A stretch of DNA of 64,000 bases from an uncultured Paracoccaceae bacterium (lineage in GTDB: Bacteria; Pseudomonadota; Alphaproteobacteria; Rhodobacterales; Rhodobacteraceae): positions 1 through 64,000 of the forward strand of contig CAKZOU010000067.1 in NCBI GenBank assembly GCA_937138255.1, read 5' to 3'. The notes under the pieces are model-generated. The model saw only the letters and a list, made by a program, of their open reading frames with translations, was not told the origin of the DNA and did no database searches. Positions 57,153 to 64,000 of the stretch are shown piece by piece; the first letter of the stretch is position 1; each line of letters opens with the position of its first letter. A program made the translations under genes and the position numbers.

Positions 57153-57965
57153 ATGGCAGTTGGCGTTTTCGATAGCGGGCTTGGCGGTTTGACGGTGCTG
57201 GACGCCGTGCAAAAGCGGCTGCCTGATGTGCCCTTCGTCTACTACGGCGACAATGCCCATGCGCCTTACGGCGTGCGCACCGCCGACGATATCTATGATC
57301 TGACCGTCGCGGGCGTGCAGCGGCTTTTCGATGCCGGTTGCGATCTGGTGATCCTCGCTTGTAACACCGCCTCCGCCGCTGCCCTGCGCCGGATGCAGGA
57401 GGCCTGGGTGCCGCGCGACAAGCGTGTGCTGGGAGTTTTCGTGCCGCTGATCGAGGCGCTGACCGAGCGCCACTGGGGCGACAACAGCCCGCCGCGCGAG
57501 GTGGCCGTCAAGCATGTCGCCTTGTTCGCGACCCCCGCCACCGTCCGCAGCCGCGCATTCCAGCGCGAGCTAGCGTTCCGCGCCATCGGCGTCGATGTCG
57601 AGGCGCAGGCTTGTGGCGGCGTGGTCGACGCAATCGAAGAGGGCGACATGATCCTCGCCGAGGCGCTGGTCCGCAGCCATGTGGATGCGCTCAAGCGCAA
57701 GATGCCCGATCCCGATGCCGCCGTGTTGGGTTGCACCCATTATCCGCTGATGGAAAGCGTGTTTCAGGATGCGCTGGGGCCTGATGTGAAGGTCTTCAGC
57801 CAGGCCAATCTCGTGGCCGAAAGCCTTGCCGATTATCTTGGCCGCCGCCCTGAAATGGTCGGCCCCGGCCCCGAAAGCGCCTTTCTGACCACCGGCGATC
57901 CGCGCAGGGTCTCGGACCGCGCAACGCAGTTCTTGCGACGACAGATCACATTTGTCGCGGCCTGA
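57153..57965 (+). CDS. murI: Glutamate racemase
   Basis: MurI supplies D-glutamate for peptidoglycan. The 270-residue protein starts [19 protein letters not shown] and has both catalytic cysteines, in [11 protein letters not shown] and in [19 protein letters not shown] is also conserved. It stands between the oxidoreductase and argC on the same strand. Confidence 0.95.
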   Translation: MAVGVFDSGLGGLTVLDAVQKRLPDVPFVYYGDNAHAPYGVRTADDIYDLTVAGVQRLFDAGCDLVILACNTASAAALRRMQEAWVPRDKRVLGVFVPLIEALTERHWGDNSPPREVAVKHVALFATPATVRSRAFQRELAFRAIGVDVEAQACGGVVDAIEEGDMILAEALVRSHVDALKRKMPDPDAAVLGCTHYPLMESVFQDALGPDVKVFSQANLVAESLADYLGRRPEMVGPGPESAFLTTGDPRRVSDRATQFLRRQITFVAA

Positions 57966-58029
57966 GTGACCGCGCGCTGTTGCGAGCCGGGCAAAACCTG
58001 CCTAGATCAATCCCGAACGGGAGACCCCA

Positions 58030-59058
58030 ATGACCTATAACGTCGCTATCCTTGGCGCCTCGGGCTATACCGGCGCCGAACTCGTGCGGATCATCGCCAC
58101 CCACCCCGATCTGCGGATCGCGGCCCTTTCGGCCGACCGCAAGGCGGGCCAGACCATGGCCAGCGTCTATCCCCAGCTGCGCCACCTCGACCTTCCGGTG
58201 CTCTGCACCATTGAAGAGATTGATTTCGCCAAGATCGACCTCGTTTTCGCGGCCCTTCCGCATGGCCTCAGCCAAGCGCTGGTGCGCGATCTGCCGGCCT
58301 CGGTGAAGGTTGTCGATCTCGGCGCCGATTTCCGTCTGCGCGATCCGGCCGCCTACGAGAAATGGTATGGCGCGGCGCATGTGGCGACCGATCTGCAGAA
58401 AGAGGCCGTCTATGGCCTGACCGAGTTCTACCGCGACGATATCCGCAAGGCGCGGCTCGTGGCGGGCACCGGCTGTAATGCCGCGACCGTGCAATTCGCG
58501 CTGCGGCCCTTGATCGAGGGAGGGTTGATCGACCTCGACGAGATCATCTGCGATCTGAAGAACGGCATCTCGGGAGCGGGGCGCTCGCTCAAGGAGAATA
58601 TGCTCTTCACCGAACGGCAGACCGACGTTCTGGGCTATTCCCAAGGCGGCAAGCACCGCCATCTGGGCGAGTTCGATCAGGAATTCACCGCTCTTGCCGG
58701 TCGTCCGGTCGAGATCATGTTCACGCCGCACCTCGTGCCGATGAGCCGGGGCATCCTTGCCTCCTGCTATCTGCGCGGCGATGCCAAGGCGATCCATGCG
58801 GCCCTTGAGGCGCGCTATGCCAATGAGCCCTTCATCGTCGTCCTGCCCTTCGGCCAGTTGCCGGGCACAGGCGCTGTCGTGGGCTCGAACTTTTGCCACA
58901 TCGGGGTGATTGGCGACCGCAAGCCCGGACGGGCGATGGTCGTCTCGACCCTCGACAACCTCAACAAAGGCTCTTCGGGGCAGGCGGTGCAAAACGCCAA
59001 CCTGATGCTGGGCCTCGATGAAACAGCGGGCCTGATGCTCGCGCCGGTATTCCCATGA
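58030..59058 (+). CDS. argC: N-acetyl-gamma-glutamyl-phosphate reductase
   Basis: NADPH-dependent third step of arginine synthesis. The 342-residue protein shows the Rossmann start [16 protein letters not shown], the catalytic cysteine in [14 protein letters not shown] and the base in [10 protein letters not shown]. It is the long ArgC type. Its stop overlaps the ccmE start by 4 nt (ATGA), coupling arginine synthesis to the cytochrome maturation cluster in transcription. Confidence 0.96.
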   Translation: MTYNVAILGASGYTGAELVRIIATHPDLRIAALSADRKAGQTMASVYPQLRHLDLPVLCTIEEIDFAKIDLVFAALPHGLSQALVRDLPASVKVVDLGADFRLRDPAAYEKWYGAAHVATDLQKEAVYGLTEFYRDDIRKARLVAGTGCNAATVQFALRPLIEGGLIDLDEIICDLKNGISGAGRSLKENMLFTERQTDVLGYSQGGKHRHLGEFDQEFTALAGRPVEIMFTPHLVPMSRGILASCYLRGDAKAIHAALEARYANEPFIVVLPFGQLPGTGAVVGSNFCHIGVIGDRKPGRAMVVSTLDNLNKGSSGQAVQNANLMLGLDETAGLMLAPVFP

Positions 59059-59522
59059 GCGGTTTGAAAAGCCTCAAGAAGCGCCGTCGGGTGCAGATCA
59101 TCGTCTTGGCCTTCGTAGCGCTGGCGCTGTCGACGGGCCTCATCGGCTTTGCCATGCGCGACGGGATCAACCTGTTCCGTTCGCCCACGCAGGTTCTTGA
59201 AACCCCGCCGGGCGAGACGGAGGTGTTCCGCATCGGCGGCCTCGTGGCGATAGACAGCCTCGTGCGCGGCGAAGGCGAGACGATCACCTTTGTCGTGACC
59301 GACGGGACCTCGGAAGTGCCCGTGCGCTACACCGGCATTCTGCCCGATCTTTTCGACGAAGGGCAGGGCATGGTCGGGCAGGGCCGCTATGTGGGTGGCG
59401 TGTTCGAAGCCTCTGAAATTCTCGCGAAACACGACGAGAGCTATATGCCCAAAGAGGTGATCGAAGCCTTGAAAGAGCAGGGCGTCTACGTCGCACCGGA
59501 CGGTAGCGAAGCCGGGAATTAA
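59055..59522 (+). CDS. ccmE: Cytochrome c maturation heme chaperone CcmE
   Basis: CcmE covalently carries heme in the periplasm from CcmABCD to CcmF/CcmH. The 155-residue protein has an N-terminal signal anchor ([22 protein letters not shown]), an OB-fold domain and the heme-binding histidine in AKHDESYMP. Its partners ccmF and ccmH follow 1.5 kb later, interrupted by a lysis cassette. ccmABCDG are not in this window. Confidence 0.96.
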   Translation: MSGLKSLKKRRRVQIIVLAFVALALSTGLIGFAMRDGINLFRSPTQVLETPPGETEVFRIGGLVAIDSLVRGEGETITFVVTDGTSEVPVRYTGILPDLFDEGQGMVGQGRYVGGVFEASEILAKHDESYMPKEVIEALKEQGVYVAPDGSEAGN

Positions 59523-59564
59523 CCCGATCCCATGAGCCTCTGGCCAGTGTTGCCGGGGGCTCAT

Positions 59565-60176
59565 ATGCAATCAGTCATTGAAATAGCGCGTGAAATCGTT
59601 GCCCGCGAGGGCGGCTTTGTCGATGATCCCGACGATCCGGGCGGGCCGACCAACCATGGCGTCACGCTGGCGACGCTCCGGCGGCTGGGCCGCGATATCA
59701 ACCGCGACCGCAAGATCGACGTGGCCGACGTGCAGGCGCTGGGGCGCGAGGCGGCGGCGCAGATCTTTGTCGAATACTATTTCCAGAAGCCGGGGATCGG
59801 CGGCCTTCCGGCCGTGCTCCAGCCCTCGGTGTTCGACGCCTATGTGAATATGGGCGGGCAGGCGGTGAAAGTGTTGCAGCGGCTCTTGGGGTCGATGCGC
59901 TTGGCCGTGGCTGTCGATGGGGTGGTCGGGCCGCAGACCTGCGAGGCGACGGCCAAGGCCCTTGCCGCCGCGCCCGATCACCTTGTCGATGCCTACGGGA
60001 TCGCCCGCCGCAACTATTACTACGCCCTTGGCGATGCGCGGCCCCAGAGCCGCAAATTTGCCCGCCGCCGCGATGGCGGCAAGGGCGGCTGGATCCTGCG
60101 CGCCGAAGAGTTCATCAGCCCGCGCTTTCGCCTCACCGACGAGGCGCACCGGGCGCGGGTGGCGTCATGGGGCTGA
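59565..60176 (+). CDS. GH108 muramidase (endolysin of a lysis cassette)
   Basis: A 203-residue peptidoglycan hydrolase of family GH108 (N-acetylmuramidase, DUF847). It shows the catalytic Glu region VAREGGFVDDPDDPGGPTNHG, then DVQALGREAAAQIFVEYYF and the C-terminal peptidoglycan-binding-like part (VDGVVGPQTCEA). The start at 59565 follows GGGGGCTC; an ATG at 59532 is a possible alternative. It overlaps the holin gene by 10 nt. Holin-associated muramidases of this type serve lysis in phages and gene transfer agents. There are no other phage genes nearby. Confidence 0.88.
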   Translation: MQSVIEIAREIVAREGGFVDDPDDPGGPTNHGVTLATLRRLGRDINRDRKIDVADVQALGREAAAQIFVEYYFQKPGIGGLPAVLQPSVFDAYVNMGGQAVKVLQRLLGSMRLAVAVDGVVGPQTCEATAKALAAAPDHLVDAYGIARRNYYYALGDARPQSRKFARRRDGGKGGWILRAEEFISPRFRLTDEAHRARVASWG

Positions 60177-60727
60177 TCGGCGATCTTCTGACGCTTCTGT
60201 TCGGGGGCGGCCGGAATGTCCTGGTCGAGACCCTCGGTGCTGTGCGCGAAAACGCCGAGGCCGGGGCCGAGCGGGATGCGAAATCGAAATCCGAAGCCCT
60301 GAGCCAGTTCGCCACCGAGTTTGCCCAGCCCCGCAAAGGCCTGTTCGATCGGGTGATCGACGGTCTCAACCGCCTGCCGCGGCCGCTTCTGGCCTTCGGC
60401 ACGCTGGGGCTTTTCATCTCGGCCATGGTCAACCCGATCTGGTTTGCCTCGCGGATGCAGGGGATCGCGCTGGTGCCCGAGCCGCTCTGGTGGCTCATGG
60501 GGGCGATCGTCAGCTTCTATTTCGGCGCGCGGTCTCAGGCCAAGGGGCAGGAGTTTCAGCGCTCCATCGCCGAGACCGCCATTCGGGCCAGCGAGGTGAC
60601 GGCCCGCCTCAAGGCGCTTGATGCCCTGAATTCGGGCGCGGCGGCGATCGAGGCCGACGCCTCCGAAAGCGCCATTCTGGCCGACAATCCCGCCCTCGAT
60701 GAATGGGGCGCAGCCCATGACAGATGA
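60167..60727 (+). CDS. Holin-family protein
   Basis: A 186-residue protein with a short hydrophobic N-terminus (MGLIGDLLTLLFGGGRNVL), a charged helical stretch (about 25-60) and two further membrane segments (RPLLAFGTLGLFISAMVNPIWF and LWWLMGAIVSFYFGARS). This fits the three-segment holin family that lets endolysin cross the inner membrane. It overlaps the muramidase upstream by 10 nt and the small membrane protein downstream by 11 nt, a compact phage-style layout. Confidence 0.8.
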   Translation: MGLIGDLLTLLFGGGRNVLVETLGAVRENAEAGAERDAKSKSEALSQFATEFAQPRKGLFDRVIDGLNRLPRPLLAFGTLGLFISAMVNPIWFASRMQGIALVPEPLWWLMGAIVSFYFGARSQAKGQEFQRSIAETAIRASEVTARLKALDALNSGAAAIEADASESAILADNPALDEWGAAHDR

Positions 60728-60926
60728 CTGGACCCGCCTGATCGAGCGGCGGATCTCGGCGGTCGAGACCCGCAACGCCGTGGACGAGGTGCACCGGCAC
60801 AATGTCGAAAAGCGCCTCGGCGCGATCGAAGACACATTGAAATGGCTGGTCCGTCTGGTTCTCGGCGCACTTATCGCGGCCGCCTTGGCGCTTGTGGTCG
60901 GCAGTGGCCTCGCGCCGGCCCCCTGA
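60717..60926 (+). CDS. Small membrane protein of the lysis cassette, 69 aa
   Basis: A 69-residue protein starting MTDDWTRLIERRISAVE, with an N-terminal helical coil (about 5-42) and one C-terminal transmembrane helix (WLVRLVLGALIAAALALVVGSGL). The shape recalls hemolysin XhlA-type lysis accessory proteins. It overlaps the holin gene by 11 nt, so it probably belongs to the same cassette. Exact role unknown. Confidence 0.7.
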   Translation: MTDDWTRLIERRISAVETRNAVDEVHRHNVEKRLGAIEDTLKWLVRLVLGALIAAALALVVGSGLAPAP

Positions 60927-60999
60927 ACTGCGGCAAGGTGCCCGCGCTTTACACCGGCTTTTGATTGGGCTTGCCCGCGTCATGGGGTAGAAGGGCCCC

Positions 61000-62970
61000 A
61001 TGATTACAGAGCTTGGACATTTCGCCCTGATTCTGGCCTTTGGCATTGCCATCGTCCAGATGATCGTTCCCTTGATCGGTGCCCACAAAGGCTGGCGCAG
61101 CTGGATGGCCGTGGCCGATCCCGCCGCGATATCGCAGCTGATCCTGGTCGGTTTCTCTTTCGCCGCGCTGACATGGGCCTTCATGTCGTCTGATTTCTCG
61201 CTGAAACTGGTCTTCGAGAATTCCCACTCGGCCAAGCCGATGCTCTACAAGATCGCGGGAACATGGGGCAATCACGAGGGCTCCATGCTTTTGTGGCTCC
61301 TGATCCTGACGCTTTTCGGCGCCTCCGCTGCGCTCTTTGGCGGCAACCTGCCGGCAACGCTCAAGGCGCGGGTTCTGGCGGTGCAGTCGGCGATCAGCGT
61401 TGCCTTCTTCGCCTTCATCCTCTTTACATCAAACCCCTTCCTGCGTCTCGCGATCCCGCCGCTGGACGGCCAAGATCTCAACCCGCTCTTGCAGGATCCG
61501 GGCCTCGCCTTCCATCCGCCGTTTCTCTACCTCGGCTATGTCGGCCTCTCGATGGCCTTCTCCTTTGCCGTGGCGGCGCTGATCGAGGGCCGCGTCGATG
61601 CCGCATGGGCCCGCTGGGTGCGGCCGTGGACGCTTGCGGCCTGGGTCTTCCTGACCATCGGCATCGCGCTTGGATCGTGGTGGGCCTATTACGAGCTTGG
61701 CTGGGGCGGCTTCTGGTTCTGGGATCCGGTCGAGAATGCCTCGTTCATGCCCTGGCTTTTCGCGGCGGCACTTCTGCATTCGGCCATCGTCGTTGAAAAG
61801 CGCGAGAGCCTGAAGAGCTGGACCATCCTTCTGGCCATCCTCGCCTTCGGCTTTTCGCTGCTCGGCACCTTTATCGTCCGCTCGGGCGTCATCACCTCGG
61901 TCCATGCCTTCGCAAATGATCCCGAGCGTGGCGTCTTCATTTTGGCGATCCTTGCCGTATTCGTCGGTGGCGCGCTCACGCTCTTTGCCGCCCGCGCCGG
62001 GGCGATGGAGGCGCGCGGGGTCTTTTCCCTCGTCAGCCGCGAGAGTGCATTGGTTCTGAACAACATCCTCCTCGCGGTCAGCTCTTTCGTCGTTTTCGTC
62101 GGCACCATCTGGCCTCTCTTTGCCGAGATCATCCTCGGGCGGACCCTTTCGGTCGGCGCTCCCTTCTTCAACGCGGCCTTCACCCCCTTCATGGTGGCCC
62201 TCGCCGTGATCCTTCCCCCCGGCGCTATGCTGGCGTGGAAGCGGGGCACAATCGGCAAGGCGATGAAGCCGCTTTGGGGCGTCGTGGTGCTGGCTGTGGC
62301 GCTCGCGGGCCTCGCCTTTGCGCTTCAGACCGGCAAGAGCGCCCTTGGCCCGGTCGGCGTCGCGCTTGGTGTCTGGGTGGTCTTTGGCGCCTTGACCGAC
62401 CTTTGGCAGCGCACGGGCCGGCAAGGGATGGCTGCCCGCCTCGGCCGTCTAGGCCGCTTGCCACGGTCGGACTGGGGCAAGGCCCTGTCGCACGCGGGCC
62501 TTGGGATCACGATCTTCGGCATCGCCACATTGATGGCTTGGCAAGAGGAAGACATCCGCACCGCCCAGATCGGCGAGAGCTTCACAGTTGGCGCTTGGGA
62601 GATCACGCTGGAAAGCGTCGAGCGGGCCGAAGGGCCAAACTATTCCTCGACCGTGGCCGCGATGACGGTGGCACGTGATGGCAAGGAGATCGGCACGCTC
62701 TATCCCGAGAAACGCTTCTATCCGGTGGCCGGAATGCCCACGACCGAAGCGGCGATCCGCAACGGTTTCCTGCGGGATATCTACCTTGTGATCGGCGACG
62801 CGCAGTCGAACGGCGGCTATGCGGTCCGCACCTATATCAAGCCTTTCGCCAACTGGATCTGGGGCGGGGCGATCCTCATGGCGCTTGGCGGGCTTGTGTC
62901 GCTGTCTGACCGCCGCCTGCGGGTGGCGGCGGGTGCGGCGAAGCGTGTCGAGGGGGTGCCTGCGGAATGA
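61000..62970 (+). CDS. ccmF: Heme lyase CcmF
   Basis: CcmF is the inner membrane core of the cytochrome c heme ligation complex. The 656-residue protein has about 15 membrane segments, the WWD heme-handling motif in GWGGFWFWDPVENASFMPW, conserved histidines in the loops, and a large periplasmic loop near the end. Its stop overlaps the ccmH start by 4 nt. Confidence 0.96.
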   Translation: MITELGHFALILAFGIAIVQMIVPLIGAHKGWRSWMAVADPAAISQLILVGFSFAALTWAFMSSDFSLKLVFENSHSAKPMLYKIAGTWGNHEGSMLLWLLILTLFGASAALFGGNLPATLKARVLAVQSAISVAFFAFILFTSNPFLRLAIPPLDGQDLNPLLQDPGLAFHPPFLYLGYVGLSMAFSFAVAALIEGRVDAAWARWVRPWTLAAWVFLTIGIALGSWWAYYELGWGGFWFWDPVENASFMPWLFAAALLHSAIVVEKRESLKSWTILLAILAFGFSLLGTFIVRSGVITSVHAFANDPERGVFILAILAVFVGGALTLFAARAGAMEARGVFSLVSRESALVLNNILLAVSSFVVFVGTIWPLFAEIILGRTLSVGAPFFNAAFTPFMVALAVILPPGAMLAWKRGTIGKAMKPLWGVVVLAVALAGLAFALQTGKSALGPVGVALGVWVVFGALTDLWQRTGRQGMAARLGRLGRLPRSDWGKALSHAGLGITIFGIATLMAWQEEDIRTAQIGESFTVGAWEITLESVERAEGPNYSSTVAAMTVARDGKEIGTLYPEKRFYPVAGMPTTEAAIRNGFLRDIYLVIGDAQSNGGYAVRTYIKPFANWIWGGAILMALGGLVSLSDRRLRVAAGAAKRVEGVPAE

Positions 62971-63410
62971 AGTGGCTCCTTGTCACCTTGAGCCTTCTGG
63001 CCTCGCCCGCCTTTGCGGTGCAGCCTGACGAGATGCTGAGCAATCCCGCCCTTGAGGCACGGGCGCGCGAGATTTCAAAAGGTCTGCGCTGTCCTGTCTG
63101 CCAGAACGAGAATATCGACGATTCCAACGCAGCGATCAGCCGCGAGCTGCGCATTCTCCTGCGCGAGCGCCTCGTCGAAGGCGACAGCGATCAGGAAGCC
63201 GTGGATTTCATCGTCAGCCGCTATGGCGAGTTTGTGCTTCTGAGGCCCGATGCCGAGGGGGCCAACCTCGTCCTCTGGCTCGCCCCGCCTTTGATGGCGG
63301 CTCTCGGGCTTGGCATCGGCTGGGCCACCATCCGCCGGCGCAAACGGGCGCCGGACGAAGCCCTGAGCGCCGAGGAAGAGGCGCGGCTGGAAGAAATTCT
63401 CAAATCGTGA
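62967..63410 (+). CDS. ccmH: Cytochrome c maturation protein CcmH
   Basis: A 147-residue membrane-anchored thiol reductant for apocytochrome c. It has a signal peptide (MKWLLVTLSLLASPAFA), the redox motif in RCPVCQNENIDDSNA, and a C-terminal transmembrane helix (APPLMAALGLGIGWATI). It is the short CcmL-type form lacking the TPR part (CcmI). Translationally coupled to ccmF by ATGA. Confidence 0.95.
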   Translation: MKWLLVTLSLLASPAFAVQPDEMLSNPALEARAREISKGLRCPVCQNENIDDSNAAISRELRILLRERLVEGDSDQEAVDFIVSRYGEFVLLRPDAEGANLVLWLAPPLMAALGLGIGWATIRRRKRAPDEALSAEEEARLEEILKS

Positions 63411-63483
63411 CGTGTGGTCGCCCTTTTTTGATCCACAGAAGCGGCTAGGGTCGTAGCTGCTGTATCAGCCGGAAACGAGTATC

Positions 63484-64000
63484 ATGGACTATCAAGCGAT
63501 CTCCTTTGTTGTCGAAAACGACATTGCCCTTCTGACCCTGAACCGACCTGACGTGATGAACGCGCTCAGCACCCAGATGCGGGCCGAGATCACCCATGCG
63601 GTGAAGGGGGCGGACAAGGTGGCGCGGGTTCTTGTGATAACCGGCGCTGGCAAGGCGTTTTGTTCGGGGCAAAACCTTTCCGACACTGGCACCGCCGCCT
63701 CGATGGATCTCGAGCGGGTCTTGCGCGACGAATACGAGCCGATGCTTCGGGCGATCACGGACCTGCGGATCCCGACCATCGCCGCCGTGAATGGCGCGGC
63801 CGCGGGGGCAGGGGCCAATCTTGCTTTGGCGACAGACGTGGTCATCGCCTCGGAGGATGCCTTTTTCATGCAGGCTTTTGCCCGGATAGGCCTCATCCCC
63901 GATGCCGGAGGCACATGGTTCCTGCCGCGCCAGATCGGCCTTGCCCGCGCCATGGGTGCCGCGCTCTTCGCCGACCGCATTCCGGCCCGACAGGCGGCTG
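63484..64000 (+). CDS. Enoyl-CoA hydratase/isomerase (PaaG-like), 5' part
   Basis: A crotonase-family gene that runs off the window, with 172 codons visible. Landmarks are LTLNRPDVMNALS, the oxyanion loop in GKAFCSGQNLSD, NGAAAGAGANLALATD and ARIGLIPDAGGTWFLPRQIG. The acidic residue after IP (D in LIPDAGGTW) and the overall pattern are closest to the PaaG epoxyphenylacetyl-CoA isomerase group. No other phenylacetate genes are in view, so the specific reaction is uncertain. Confidence 0.85.
   Translation, partial: MDYQAISFVVENDIALLTLNRPDVMNALSTQMRAEITHAVKGADKVARVLVITGAGKAFCSGQNLSDTGTAASMDLERVLRDEYEPMLRAITDLRIPTIAAVNGAAAGAGANLALATDVVIASEDAFFMQAFARIGLIPDAGGTWFLPRQIGLARAMGAALFADRIPARQAA

Noticed and set aside
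59505-59564. CtrA site before the lysis cassette, which would support the gene transfer agent link
   Set aside because: Only one TTAA (59519-59522) is present and it is part of the ccmE stop; the TTAA-N7-TTAA pair is missing.

Overview
The window looks like chromosome of a Rhodobacteraceae/Paracoccaceae-type alphaproteobacterium (Rhodobacter relatives). Supporting signs are the high G+C, the Shemin-type HemA, a GTTC-N7-GTTC (alphaproteobacterial LexA) box before uvrA, palindromes of the TTAGCGCTAA type before gap genes, and G/C hairpins with a CGAGGATATTTTT tail. I see about 60 protein genes, the 3' part of a tRNA-Asp, no rRNA, no insertion sequence and no CRISPR. The species cannot be named from the sequence alone.

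Layout. 1-8 kb: tRNA-Asp end, a small membrane protein, a hairpin-rich non-coding patch, M20 dipeptidase, hemA, a RodZ-like envelope protein, ispG, a DsbA-family thiol oxidoreductase. 6.7-17.5 kb: cell wall and translation genes (amiC-type amidase, PBP1A, prfB, an amidase, a DUF2189 membrane protein, then an overlapping M23 peptidase-bactofilin pair, DUF455 protein and Bcp peroxiredoxin). 17.5-27.5 kb: giant AsmA/YhdP-like protein, queA, MFS transporter, DUF924, a PAS-GAF-GGDEF protein, lpdA, rhodanese. 27.6-32.1 kb: SOS-type uvrA, secreted GH13 amylase, YgaP-like membrane protein. 32.2-37.9 kb: a valine/isobutyrate degradation locus (acyl-CoA dehydrogenase, 3-hydroxyisobutyryl-CoA hydrolase, mmsB, mmsA) with a divergent LysR regulator.

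38-46 kb: CBS protein, coaD, two gap paralogues separated by a 46-codon membrane protein gene, DUF808 protein, transketolase, and a coiled-coil protein coupled to ZapA. The gap genes carry paired palindromes that fit the LacI-family CceR regulator, and the second Gap lacks the NAD-selecting aspartate. 45.6-50 kb: a methyltransferase with foreign-looking codon use, the grxD-bolA iron-sulfur pair, a MerR/TipAS regulator and purL. 50-57 kb: an APH-like kinase, M29 aminopeptidase, LysR regulator and a fused 2-oxoacid:ferredoxin oxidoreductase behind a promoter with an embedded inverted repeat. 57-64 kb: murI, argC, then the cytochrome c maturation genes ccmE, ccmF, ccmH. A phage-like lysis cassette (GH108 muramidase, holin, small TM protein) sits between ccmE and ccmF. 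The window ends inside a PaaG-like crotonase gene.

Most of the window is ordinary core genome. The most interesting items are the lysis cassette inside the ccm cluster (a candidate gene transfer agent lysis module), the two-Gap locus with its small protein and operators, the M23-bactofilin pair, the coiled-coil/ZapA pair, several sharp palindromic operators, and a possible small RNA at about 445-557.
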